A program made the position numbers and the translations under genes. 64,000 nt of DNA from Bradyrhizobium ivorense (GTDB lineage: Bacteria > Pseudomonadota > Alphaproteobacteria > Rhizobiales > Xanthobacteraceae), in assembly GCF_900696085.1 (NCBI RefSeq), contig NZ_CAADFC020000028.1:434001-498000 (forward strand). Reading direction: 5' to 3'. Under the pieces are notes generated by a model. The model made no database searches. It was not told the DNA's origin and saw only the letters and a program-made list of their open reading frames with translations. Shown here one piece after another: positions 1 to 7,960 of this stretch; within the stretch, counting starts at the first letter, position 1, and every line of letters starts with the position of its first letter.

Positions 1-285
1 ATCGATGCCGTTGATGCGCTGGCCCTCGAACAGTATCTCGCCGCGGGTGACCTCGCCGTCCTCAGTCTTGAGCAGGCCGGAGATCGCCTTCAAGGTCGTC
101 GACTTGCCGGCGCCGTTGGCGCCGAGCAGGGCCACGATCGCGCCCTTCGGCACTTCGAGGCTCAGCCCGCGCAGCACCAGGATGACGTCGTCATAGACGA
201 CCTCGATGTTGTTGACGCTGAGCAGCGGTGGCGGCGGGACCGCCGTCGGCACGGTGCGCATGGTGGCTGTTGCGGTGTCAGTCAT
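1..285 (-). CDS. livF: Branched-chain amino acid-type ABC transporter ATP-binding protein, LivF-like (partial, C-terminus beyond window)
   Basis: This is the cytoplasmic ATPase of a HAAT-family importer; only the first 95 codons lie in the window. The Walker A motif GANGAGKST sits at residues 54-62. It is preceded by the usual LivF-type strand pattern (LSVNNIEVVY, then LVLRGLSLEVPKG). The ATG at 285 gives about 20 extra residues before the conserved domain, so a slightly later start is possible. It is the last visible gene of the minus-strand operon livG-ligase-livH-livM-binding protein-livF. It is separated from the binding-protein gene by 180 bp that hold a dispersed repeat. The substrate cannot be told from this fragment. 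Confidence 0.9.
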   Translation of the reverse strand, partial: MTDTATATMRTVPTAVPPPPLLSVNNIEVVYDDVILVLRGLSLEVPKGAIVALLGANGAGKSTTLKAISGLLKTEDGEVTRGEILFEGQRINGID

Positions 286-306
286 GCTTCGATCACCTTC
301 GACTGT

Positions 307-428
307 CGTCACCCGCGTTTCGTGCGCAACTGCGCACTAGAGCGGGTGACCCAGTATTCCAGAGACGCCAGCGATCAACCGAGAAGCCGCGGCGTACTGG
401 ATCCCCCGCTTTCGCGGGGGATGACGAG
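307..428. repeat. Dispersed palindromic intergenic repeat, family A (single copy)
   Basis: This is one copy of the element that is tandemly repeated at 18565-19196 and present once at 40069-40193. It has two outer stem-loops, the right one CCCCCGC-tttc-GCGGGGG. Between them lie the shared segments ccagtattccagagacgc and ccgcggcgtactggatc. It has the same orientation as the 40069 copy and is inverted relative to the tandem array. Its left loop holds an imperfect form (322-337) of the nested GCGCAATTGCGC palindrome. It lies between two genes of one operon and would be transcribed. Confidence 0.85.
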
Positions 429-465
429 TTATGGTGGGGCTGCGCTGTCGGCAGCCTCACGAGCC

Positions 466-1749
466 TCACCAGCCGAACCATTCCGGCTTGCGCGGCAGTT
501 CGACGGTCTTCACCTTCTCGAGCTTGATCGTGCCCTTGCCCATCAGGTCGTTGAGGTCGCCATCGGTCGCGCCTGATATCTTCGAGCGATAGAGATCGAC
601 TTTCATGGTCGGGCGGTGATCCTTCTCGGTCCAGGTCGAGGGATTGCAGACGCCGTCCATGCCGGCCGGCACCCAATCCTTCTTCTGGTAGAAGCCCTTG
701 GCGACGTTCTCGCCGGTGGCGCCGCCGTTCTTGACGGCCCAGTCGAGCGCTTCCTTCAGGTACAGCGCGCTGCACACCGCGGCGATGTAGTGCACCGGGC
801 GATACACCTTGCCCGAGGGATCGGACATCTTGGAGATTTCCATCAGCGTCTTCATGCCGGGCGCGTTGCCGCCCCAGGCGACCGCGGTGCGCAGCGGGAA
901 GATCACGCCGTCGGCGGCATCGCCCGCGGTCTTGGCGGCGTTCTCGTCCATGCCCCAGACATTGCCGAGGAACTGGACGTCGACGCCGGCGGTCTTGCAG
1001 GCCTTCAGCACCGAAATGTTGGAGGCCGCGGTGTTGCCGAGATAGGCGTAGTTGGCACCCGAGCTCTTCAGGCTCAGGCACTGCGCCGAATAGTCGCCTG
1101 GCGTCAGCGCGAACACCAGCGGCGGCAGCACCTCGAAGCCGAGCTCGGTCGCCAGCGCTTCACCGGCGGCCTTCGGCGCGTTCGGATACGGGTGGTTGGC
1201 GCCCATATGGACGAACTTCGGCTTGCCCGACTTGCCCTTGGCCTTCCAGTCCTCCGCCGCCCAGGTCAGCATCGCGCGCATCGAGTCCGAATAGCTCGGG
1301 CCGTAGAAGAAATTGTACGGCGCGGGCTTGGCCTTGCCGCTGCTGCCCTCCGGATCGGTCAGGGCTGCGGCGTAGGAGCCGGAGATGTCGGGGATCTTGT
1401 CCTGGGCGAGGAAGCCGGTCAGCGCCTCGGTATCCGCGGTGCCCCAGCCCATGATCGCAGCGACCTTGCCGTCGGGCGCCGACCACTTCTTGTACAGCGC
1501 GATCGCGCGCGGCACCTGGTAGCCGTAGTCGTTGCTGTCGACATTGAGCTGCTTGCCGCCGACGCCGCCGTTCTTGTTGACCCAGGCGAAGGTGTCGACG
1601 ACGGCCTGGCCGTAGGGCGTGCCGACGTCGGAGGTGCCGCCCGAGAGGTCCTGCAGATGGCCGATCGCGATCTGGGCCTGCGCGGCGGTGGCGGCGCTGC
1701 CGATCAGCAGCGCCAGCGAGACCGAGCTCAAAAGGGATCTCATCGTCAT
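466..1749 (-). CDS. ABC transporter substrate-binding protein (type I periplasmic binding fold, LivK/amide-binding family)
   Basis: A periplasmic binding protein of 427 residues that would deliver a small ligand to the LivHM permease encoded just upstream. A Sec signal peptide is visible: MTMR, a hydrophobic stretch, then cleavage near AAQA at residue 25. The mature start QIAIGHLQDLSGGTSD is typical of the Peripla_BP_6 family. It starts 57 bp after the LivM gene and is followed by a dispersed repeat and livF. Family members bind branched-chain amino acids, amides, urea, short fatty or aromatic acids. The acyl-CoA synthetase in the operon points towards a carboxylic acid, but this is inference. 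Confidence 0.9.
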   Translation of the reverse strand: MTMRSLLSSVSLALLIGSAATAAQAQIAIGHLQDLSGGTSDVGTPYGQAVVDTFAWVNKNGGVGGKQLNVDSNDYGYQVPRAIALYKKWSAPDGKVAAIMGWGTADTEALTGFLAQDKIPDISGSYAAALTDPEGSSGKAKPAPYNFFYGPSYSDSMRAMLTWAAEDWKAKGKSGKPKFVHMGANHPYPNAPKAAGEALATELGFEVLPPLVFALTPGDYSAQCLSLKSSGANYAYLGNTAASNISVLKACKTAGVDVQFLGNVWGMDENAAKTAGDAADGVIFPLRTAVAWGGNAPGMKTLMEISKMSDPSGKVYRPVHYIAAVCSALYLKEALDWAVKNGGATGENVAKGFYQKKDWVPAGMDGVCNPSTWTEKDHRPTMKVDLYRSKISGATDGDLNDLMGKGTIKLEKVKTVELPRKPEWFGW

Positions 1750-1806
1750 TGTTGTTTCCTCCGGTTTTTCGTTGAACGATCTTGTGCGTAATATCCCGCG
1801 CCTGCC

Positions 1807-2880
1807 TCAGTGCGAGAACGGGTAGAGTTTCCAATAAGCCTTGATCTGCCGCCAGCGGTGCGCGAGCCCGTCCGGTTCGAACATCAAAAAGCCGATGATG
1901 ATCAGCCCGATCGCGATCTCGCGCAGGAAGGTGATGTTGTTGTTGAGCTGCAGCGCCTTGTCGATCGCGCCGCCCTTCAGCCACGCGCTCAGCCATTCCA
2001 TCGATTCCGGCAGCAGCACCACGAAGGCGGTGCCCATCAGCGTGCCCATCACCGAGCCGGTGCCGCCGATGATCACCATGGCGAGGAACAGCACCGAGCG
2101 CTCGATGCCGAAACCCTCCTGGGAGACGACGAGCTGGTAGTGGGCGTAGAGCGCGCCGGCGATGCCGGCGAAGAAGGCTGCCAGCCCGAACGACAGCGTC
2201 CGGTACTTGGTGAGGTTGATGCCCATGATCTCGGCGGAGAGATAATGGTCGCGGATCGCGACCAGCGCGCGGCCGTCGCGGGTGCGCATCAGGTTGGTGA
2301 CGAGCAGATAGCTGACCACCATGTAGGCCAGCACGACGTAGAAATACTGCCGGTCGCCGCGCAAGGTGTAGCCGAAGATCGAGAACGGGTTGGCGCTGGC
2401 CGGCACCGAGCCGCCGGAAAACCATTCGGCGCGCGAGAAGAAGTCGAGCAGGATGTACTGCGCGGCGAGGGTGGCGATGACGAGGTAGAGCCCCTTCAGC
2501 CGCGCCGCCGGTACGCCGAAGATCAGGCCGACCAGCGCGGTGATCAGGCCGGCCAGCGGAATGGCGAAAAACACCGGGATCGGCGCGTTGTTGGAGATAT
2601 AGGCCGAGGTGAAGGCGCCGAGCAGGAAGAATGCGGCGTGCCCGATCGAGATCTGGCCGGTGAAGCCGACCAGGACGTTGAGGCCGAGCGCTGCGATCGC
2701 GAAGATACCGATCTGGATCGCGATCGAGAGCCAGTAGTTGCTGAGCAGCATCGGCGCAAAGCAGGCCAGCGCGATGCCGACCAGCGCGAAGTTGCGGCTG
2801 GTCGATGTCGGGAAGATCGTGGTGTCGGCCGCGTAGCTGGTGCGGAAATCGCCGGACGGAATCAGGGTGCTCATTGCCAT
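1807..2880 (-). CDS. livM: Branched-chain amino acid-type ABC transporter permease, LivM-like
   Basis: An inner-membrane permease subunit of 357 residues. Many hydrophobic segments are visible, together with the LivM signature GQISIGHAAFFLLGAF and a later IIGGTGSVMGTLMG block that are characteristic of BPD_transp_2 proteins. The start at 2880 lies 3 bp after the stop of the LivH gene, which argues for translational coupling. A second ATG two codons in (MSTLIPSGD) is an alternative. It should pair with the LivH product to form the transmembrane channel, with LivG and LivF as ATPases. Confidence 0.93.
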   Translation of the reverse strand: MAMSTLIPSGDFRTSYAADTTIFPTSTSRNFALVGIALACFAPMLLSNYWLSIAIQIGIFAIAALGLNVLVGFTGQISIGHAAFFLLGAFTSAYISNNAPIPVFFAIPLAGLITALVGLIFGVPAARLKGLYLVIATLAAQYILLDFFSRAEWFSGGSVPASANPFSIFGYTLRGDRQYFYVVLAYMVVSYLLVTNLMRTRDGRALVAIRDHYLSAEIMGINLTKYRTLSFGLAAFFAGIAGALYAHYQLVVSQEGFGIERSVLFLAMVIIGGTGSVMGTLMGTAFVVLLPESMEWLSAWLKGGAIDKALQLNNNITFLREIAIGLIIIGFLMFEPDGLAHRWRQIKAYWKLYPFSH

Positions 2881-2883
2881 CGA

Positions 2884-3777
2884 TCAGACCCGCTCAATGT
2901 CTTTGGTGCCGAACAGGCCGTAAGGCTTGATCATCAGGATGATGATCAAGACGTAGAACGGCGCGATCTCGTAGAGATTGCCGAGGTGCAGATACTGGCT
3001 GTCGACATACTGGGCGATGTTCTCCAAGAGCCCGATGATGATGCCGCCGAGCACGGCGCCGCCGACCGAGTCGAGGCCGCCGAGGATCGCCGCCGGAAAC
3101 ACCTTGATGCCGTAGGCGGAGAGGCCGGACGACACGCCGTTGACCACGGCGACCACGACGCCGGCGACCGCCGACACGGTGGCCGAGATCGCCCAGGCCA
3201 TCGCGAATACGCTCTTCACGGAGATGCCCAGCGACTGCGCGACCTGCTGGTTGAAGGCGGTGGCGCGCATCGCCAGACCGTATTTGGAGGCGCGGAAGAA
3301 CCAGGCCATGCCGAACATCATGGCGAGCGACACCACGAGGCTCATGACGTAGACGGTCTGGATCTGCAGCCCGAACAGATTGACCGACTGGCTCTCGAAC
3401 ACCCGCGGGAACGGCTGCGGGTTGACGCCGAAGATCCACTTCAGCGCGGCCTGGAACACGGTCGACAGCCCGATCGTCACCATGATGACCGAGATGATCG
3501 GCTCGCCGATCATCGGCCGCAGGACGATGACCTGGATCGCGATGCCGAAGATGAACATGAACACCAGCGTAACAGGCATGCCGATCCAGAACGGCAGCTG
3601 ATACTTGGTCAGCAGCGCCCAGCACACCCAGGCGCCGACTAGCAGCAGTTCGCCCTGCGCGAAATTCACGACCTGCGTCGCCTTGTAGATCAGCACAAAC
3701 GACATCGCGACCACGCCATAGAGCGTGCCGACCACGAGACCGTTGACGATGAGCTGGATCAGGAATGCGGTGTTCAT
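2884..3777 (-). CDS. livH: Branched-chain amino acid-type ABC transporter permease, LivH-like
   Basis: The second permease subunit, 297 residues, about the usual LivH length. The N-terminal hydrophobic helix is followed by the conserved VVNFAQGELLLVGAW motif. The C-terminal half carries AILGGLDSVGGAVLGG, which matches the family's substrate-path loop. It is 3 bp upstream of livM. The gap of 214 bp to the acyl-CoA synthetase gene upstream holds a dispersed repeat, so the operon may be broken or tuned there. Confidence 0.93.
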   Translation of the reverse strand: MNTAFLIQLIVNGLVVGTLYGVVAMSFVLIYKATQVVNFAQGELLLVGAWVCWALLTKYQLPFWIGMPVTLVFMFIFGIAIQVIVLRPMIGEPIISVIMVTIGLSTVFQAALKWIFGVNPQPFPRVFESQSVNLFGLQIQTVYVMSLVVSLAMMFGMAWFFRASKYGLAMRATAFNQQVAQSLGISVKSVFAMAWAISATVSAVAGVVVAVVNGVSSGLSAYGIKVFPAAILGGLDSVGGAVLGGIIIGLLENIAQYVDSQYLHLGNLYEIAPFYVLIIILMIKPYGLFGTKDIERV

Positions 3778-3807
3778 GGGGTGCAGTGGCTCCCGACGGC
3801 GGCAGCA

Positions 3808-3953
3808 CCCTCTCCCCTTGTGGGAGAGGGTGGCTTCGCGAAGCGAAGCCGGGTGAGGGGTTGTCTCCGCATCGGGATCGTGGAGAGAGGACGCCTCACC
3901 GGAGCGAGTGCGCGTCGACCGCAGGTGTAGCCCTCTCCCACAAGGGGAGAGGG
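3808..3953. repeat. Dispersed intergenic repeat, family B, with 23-bp inverted ends
   Basis: The left end (ccctctccccttgtgggagaggg at its ends) and right end at 3931-3953 are exact reverse complements over 23 bp, so the whole 146-bp element can fold on itself. Inside is a smaller palindrome around cttcgcgaagcgaag. Elements of the same type lie at 38172-38302 and 51082-51208. It sits between the acyl-CoA synthetase and livH genes, within the predicted transcript. Confidence 0.85.
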
Positions 3954-3991
3954 CACATCAACGCGCATCGCGCTCTGTTCGGGCAACGACC

Positions 3992-5920
3992 TCATTCCGC
4001 GGCCTCCGCGGTCACGGCGCGGCCGAGATCGACGACCTGCAGCGTGGTGCGCACGCGCTGGGTGGTGCCGTCCTGGAAGCGGATCACGGTGTCGACCGGG
4101 ATGTTGGCCTTGCCGCGATAGATCGCCTCGATGATGTCGGCGTATTTCTCGTTGATGACGCCGCGGCGGACTTTTCTGGTGCGGGTCAGTTCGCCGTCGT
4201 CGGCGTCGAGCTCCTTGTAGAGCAGCAGGAAGCGCGAGATGCGCTGCGCCGGCGGCAGCGTGGCGTTGACGGTTTCGACCTCTTTCCGGAGCAGCGCATA
4301 GACCTCGGGGCGGGAGGAGAGGTCGGTGTAGGTCGTGAACGAGAGCCGGTTCTTCTCCGCCCATTTCGAGATGATCGAGTAGCGGATGCAGATCATCGCC
4401 GCGAGCGCGTCGCGGCCGGCGCCGAGCACGACGGCTTCGGCGACATAGGGCGAGAATTTCAGCTTGTTCTCGATATATTGCGGCGAGAAGCGTTCGCCGC
4501 GCGCGGTCTCGGCGAGATCCTTGATGCGGTCGATCACGACCAGCTGCTTGTCGTCGTTGTAGTAGCCGGCATCGCCAGAATGCATCCAGCCATCCTTGAT
4601 GTCGGCGACCGAGGCCTCGGGGTTCTTGTAATAGCCGAGGAACATGTTGGGGTGACGGACCACGATCTCGCCGACGCCGTTGACATCGGGATTGTCGACC
4701 CGGATCTCGATCGTGTCGTCCATCGGGACGCCCGTGGTATCGGGGTCGACCTTGCCTGCCGGATGCAGCGTGTAGGCCCCGAGCAGCTCGGTCTGGCCGT
4801 ACAGCGTGCGCAGCGGCACGCCCATCGCCTGGAAGAACTTGAAGGTCTCCGGCCCGAGCGCGGCGCCGCCGGTCGCCGCCGAGCGCAGCCGGGTGAAGCC
4901 GAGCCGGTCGCGCAGCGCGCGAAACAGCAGCTGGTCGGCGAACATCGAGCGCTTGCCCTCGGCCAGCGCGGCGAGACCGGTCCTCATGCCGAGATCGTAG
5001 AGCCGCTGCTTGAACGGCGAGGCATCCATCACGCCGGCGCGGACGTCGGCGGCGATCGATTCCCAGACCCGCGGCGCGAACAGCACGAAGGTCGGCGCGA
5101 TCTCGCGGAAATCGTGCATCATGGTGTCGGGCTCTTCAACGAAGTTGACCTTCATCCGGCAAAGCAGCCCTTTGCCCATCGCGTAGACCTGCTCCATGAT
5201 CCAGGGCAGCGGCAGCACCGAGACGTATTCGTCGTCCGGGCCCTTCGGATCGAAGGCGAGATACGTCGCGCAATGCCGCAGCACGCGGCCCGCGGCAAGC
5301 ATCGCAAGCTTCGGATTGGCCGTGGTGCCCGAGGTCGTACAGAGGATCGCGACGTCCTCGCCACAGGTCGCGTCGACCAAGCTGTCGTAGAGACCGGGCT
5401 CGCGCGCGGCGCGGTCGCGGCCCATGGCGACGAGCTTGCTCGCCTCCATCAGCCGCGGGTCGTCGTACTTCCGCATGCCGCGCGGATCGGAATAGACGAT
5501 GTGCTTGAGCTGGGGCACGCGATCGGCGAGGCCGAGCAGCTTGTCGACCTGCTCTTCGTCCTCGGCGAACACCAGCTTGGCCTCGCCGTAGCTCAGGAGA
5601 TAGGCGGCTTCCTCGTCGAGCACGTCGCGGTAAAGGCCGAGGCTCATCGCCCCGATGGCGTGGGCCGCGATCTCGGCGGCGACCCAGTCCGGCCGGTTGT
5701 CGCCGATGATGCCGATCACGTCGCCGCGGCCGAGCCCGAGCTCGACCATGCCGAGCGCGAAATCATGGGTGCGGGTCTGGTAGTCGTTCCAGGTGAATTC
5801 GCGCCACAGCCCGAAGTCCTTTTCGCGCAGCGCGATCTCCTTGCCGTGCTCCTTCGCGTTCAGGCGCAGCATTTTCGGGAAGGTGTCGGCCTGCGCGGCG
5901 CGACCGGCGTAGTCCATCAT
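3992..5920 (-). CDS. AMP-forming acyl-CoA synthetase / long-chain fatty acid-CoA ligase-like protein
   Basis: A cytoplasmic adenylate-forming enzyme of 642 residues that would activate a carboxylic acid to its CoA thioester using ATP. The nucleotide-binding motif TTSGTTANPK is at about residues 195-204, followed by the family motif YGQTELLGAYTLHP and a hinge region near GDAGYYNDDKQLVVIDRIKD. It matches the FadD15/long-chain branch in length, but substrate chain length is not readable from sequence. Its start overlaps the end of the LivG gene by 4 bp, so it is cotranslated inside an importer operon. The likely role is to trap the imported acid as a CoA ester (inference). Confidence 0.9.
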   Translation of the reverse strand: MMDYAGRAAQADTFPKMLRLNAKEHGKEIALREKDFGLWREFTWNDYQTRTHDFALGMVELGLGRGDVIGIIGDNRPDWVAAEIAAHAIGAMSLGLYRDVLDEEAAYLLSYGEAKLVFAEDEEQVDKLLGLADRVPQLKHIVYSDPRGMRKYDDPRLMEASKLVAMGRDRAAREPGLYDSLVDATCGEDVAILCTTSGTTANPKLAMLAAGRVLRHCATYLAFDPKGPDDEYVSVLPLPWIMEQVYAMGKGLLCRMKVNFVEEPDTMMHDFREIAPTFVLFAPRVWESIAADVRAGVMDASPFKQRLYDLGMRTGLAALAEGKRSMFADQLLFRALRDRLGFTRLRSAATGGAALGPETFKFFQAMGVPLRTLYGQTELLGAYTLHPAGKVDPDTTGVPMDDTIEIRVDNPDVNGVGEIVVRHPNMFLGYYKNPEASVADIKDGWMHSGDAGYYNDDKQLVVIDRIKDLAETARGERFSPQYIENKLKFSPYVAEAVVLGAGRDALAAMICIRYSIISKWAEKNRLSFTTYTDLSSRPEVYALLRKEVETVNATLPPAQRISRFLLLYKELDADDGELTRTRKVRRGVINEKYADIIEAIYRGKANIPVDTVIRFQDGTTQRVRTTLQVVDLGRAVTAEAAE

Positions 5921-6738
5921 GCCGCGCTCTCCCGCACCGCCGGCTTGTCGTCGGGGTCGACCAGCACCTCGTCCTCTTCGCCGAGATAGGCGCGCTTGAC
6001 ATGCGGATCGGCCAGCACGGCCGCCGGGTCGCCCTCGGCGATCTTGCGGCCGAAGTCGAGCACCATGACGCGGTGGGAGATGTCCATCACGACGCCCATG
6101 TCGTGCTCGATCATCATCACGGTCATGCCGAACTCCTCGTTGAGATCGACAATGTAGCGCGCCATGTCCTCCTTCTCTTCGAAGTTCATGCCGGCCATCG
6201 GCTCGTCGAGCAGGATCAGCCGCGGCTCCAGCGCCATCGCGCGGGCGAGCTCGACCCGCTTGCGCAGGCCGTAGGGCAGGGTGCCGGCGGTCGCCTTGCG
6301 CACCGACTGCAGGTCGAGGAAGTCGATGATCTCCTCGACCTTGCGGCGATGCTCCAGCTCCTCGCGGCGGGCGCCGGTCAGCCAGTACAGCGATCCCGTG
6401 ATGAAGTTGTTCTTCAGGAGGTGATGGCGGCCGACCATGATGTTGTCGAGCACGCTCATATGGTGGAACAGCGCGAGATTCTGGAAGGTGCGGCCGATGC
6501 CGAGCGCCGGCCGCGCGTTCGGATTGAGGCCGGTGATGTCCTGGCCGCGCCAGAACAGCTGGCCCTCGGTCGGCCGGTAGCGGCCGGAGATGCAGTTGAC
6601 GATCGAGGTCTTGCCGGCGCCGTTCGGGCCGATGATCGAGAACAGCTCGCCCTCGTTGACGCCGAAGCTCACGTCGGTCAGCGCACGCACGCCGCCGAAG
6701 CGCAATGAGACTCCGCGCACCTCAAGACTATCGGCCAC
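5917..6738 (-). CDS. livG: Branched-chain amino acid-type ABC transporter ATP-binding protein, LivG-like
   Basis: ATPase subunit of 273 residues and first gene of the minus-strand operon. Walker A GPNGAGKTS is at residues 37-45, Walker B is LILLDEPMAGMN, and the LivG-type C-terminal helix with HVKRAYLGEEDEVL is present. A tail of about 15 residues after that motif (DPDDKPAVRESAA) is longer than in most LivG proteins. The start at 6738 fits the domain boundary. The region upstream (6739-7144) is shared with a divergently transcribed Crp/Fnr-type gene and holds three 13-bp direct repeats. Confidence 0.93.
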   Translation of the reverse strand: MADSLEVRGVSLRFGGVRALTDVSFGVNEGELFSIIGPNGAGKTSIVNCISGRYRPTEGQLFWRGQDITGLNPNARPALGIGRTFQNLALFHHMSVLDNIMVGRHHLLKNNFITGSLYWLTGARREELEHRRKVEEIIDFLDLQSVRKATAGTLPYGLRKRVELARAMALEPRLILLDEPMAGMNFEEKEDMARYIVDLNEEFGMTVMMIEHDMGVVMDISHRVMVLDFGRKIAEGDPAAVLADPHVKRAYLGEEDEVLVDPDDKPAVRESAA

Positions 6739-7144
6739 CCTGTTCCCTCCAGATAAGGCGCTTGGCGCGCTCTTTATCTTCGCTTGAAAGCACGACTTCG
6801 ATCTTACACGTCGATCTTACGCTTCGATCTTACATGGGCCGCTGTGGGGTGACCATCCGACTGATGCCGGAGCCGGAAGCGTCGCTTGCCGTTCACCGAC
6901 ATGATGCGCGGTAACGCCGCACCCACCTGTCCCAGCCTCGCGTCATCTGCCATTTGCGATCCGGTCGGAGCGCGCGCGGCGTTACGCGAGGTGGTTCTCA
7001 ATACGGGAAAGCGTTAGGTTGAATTGTCATGTGCCGGACAATTGGGCAGGAATTTTTGCTCGCATTCCAAAGGCGCCGGTTCCTGGACTGGTTGCTGCGG
7101 CCTGTTGCGGTGCAATATAGCTGGGGTGGGGTGCCGTCGCTCGA
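6739..7144. other. Divergent intergenic region between livG and the Crp/Fnr gene
   Basis: 406 bp with no convincing gene. A 65-codon open frame on the minus strand (6804-7001) is rich in Arg and lacks any recognisable feature. The region must carry the promoters of the livG operon (minus) and the Crp/Fnr gene (plus). The only clear structure is the triple 13-bp repeat near the livG side. Confidence 0.6.
6798..6833. promoter_or_regulatory. Three direct repeats of TCGATCTTAC at a 13-bp period
   Basis: The ten-base word TCGATCTTAC occurs at 6798-6807, 6811-6820 and 6824-6833, with constant 13-bp spacing. Read on the minus strand it is GTAAGATCGA three times, 60-95 bp before the livG start. The position fits an activator or repressor array for the liv operon, but no protein can be named. 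A simple slippage-derived minisatellite is the alternative. Confidence 0.5.
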
Positions 7145-7819
7145 ATGATTGCTGCTGATTACCTGAAGCGCATCGCGGTGTGGTCGCGCGAACTGACCGA
7201 GGCGGAAATCGAGATCGCGCGCGCCGGCGTCTCCGAGAAATCCTACCGCGCCAACGAATTCATCTTCGCGCGCGGCGATAATTTTCAGTACTGGACCGGC
7301 ATCGTCACCGGCCTCGCGCGGATGGGCATCGTCTCGCGCGGCGGCAAGGCGGCGAGCTTTGCCGGCCTCACCGCCGGCGCGTGGTTCGGCGAGGGCACCG
7401 TGCTCAAGAACGAGTTGCGGCGCTACGACGTGGTCGCGCTGCGCGACACGCGGCTGGCGATGATGGACCGCCGGACCTTCGTCTGGCTGTTCGAGAACAG
7501 CGTCGGCTTCAACCGTTTCCTGGTCGGACAGCTCAACGAGCGGCTCGGCCAGTTCATCGCGCTGCTCGAATATGGCCGCACCCTCGATGCCACCGCGCGG
7601 CTGGCCCGCTCGATCGCCTCGCTGTTCAATCCGATCCTCTATCCCGACCTGACGCGGCACCTGGAGATCACCCAGGAGGAGATCGGCGCGCTGTCCGGGA
7701 TTAGCAGGCAGAACGCCAACCAGTGCCTGAAACGGCTGGAACGGGAGGGCCTGCTCCGGCTCGAATATGGTGGGGTGACCATCGTCGACCTGGAACGACT
7801 CCGCCACTACGGCGAGTGA
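7145..7819 (+). CDS. Crp/Fnr-family transcriptional regulator
   Basis: A 224-residue DNA-binding regulator. The N-terminal cyclic-nucleotide-binding-like beta-roll includes ANEFIFARGDNFQYW and LTAGAWFGEGTVLK. The C-terminal winged helix includes LEITQEEIGALSGISRQNAN, with the recognition helix SRQNANQCLKRLEREG. No Fnr-type N-terminal cysteine cluster is present, so oxygen sensing through an iron-sulfur cluster is unlikely. It is divergent from the livG operon, which makes that operon a possible target (inference). The ATG at 7145 gives a complete domain. Confidence 0.9.
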   Translation: MIAADYLKRIAVWSRELTEAEIEIARAGVSEKSYRANEFIFARGDNFQYWTGIVTGLARMGIVSRGGKAASFAGLTAGAWFGEGTVLKNELRRYDVVALRDTRLAMMDRRTFVWLFENSVGFNRFLVGQLNERLGQFIALLEYGRTLDATARLARSIASLFNPILYPDLTRHLEITQEEIGALSGISRQNANQCLKRLEREGLLRLEYGGVTIVDLERLRHYGE

Positions 7820-7891
7820 CCGCCCCGGGCCCAAAACGGAGGCATTTTGTGGGATTTTGGGTCCTGATTCGGGGGGCGGGGCATTAGACTT

Positions 7892-7920
7892 GGGCCGGGT
7901 CGGATGCTACAGACCGGCCC
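7892..7920. promoter_or_regulatory. Inverted repeat upstream of gmd
   Basis: The arms GGGCCGGGTC and GACCGGCCC pair with a single bulged base around a loop of about 10 nt. It lies 41 bp before the gmd start and 72 bp after the Crp/Fnr stop. It could be a leader hairpin of gmd or a terminator for the upstream gene. No T-run follows, so factor-independent termination is doubtful. Confidence 0.35.
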
Positions 7921-7960
7921 GAGTTGGGACCGCGCGGGGTTCGCGCCCTCTGGAGACAAT

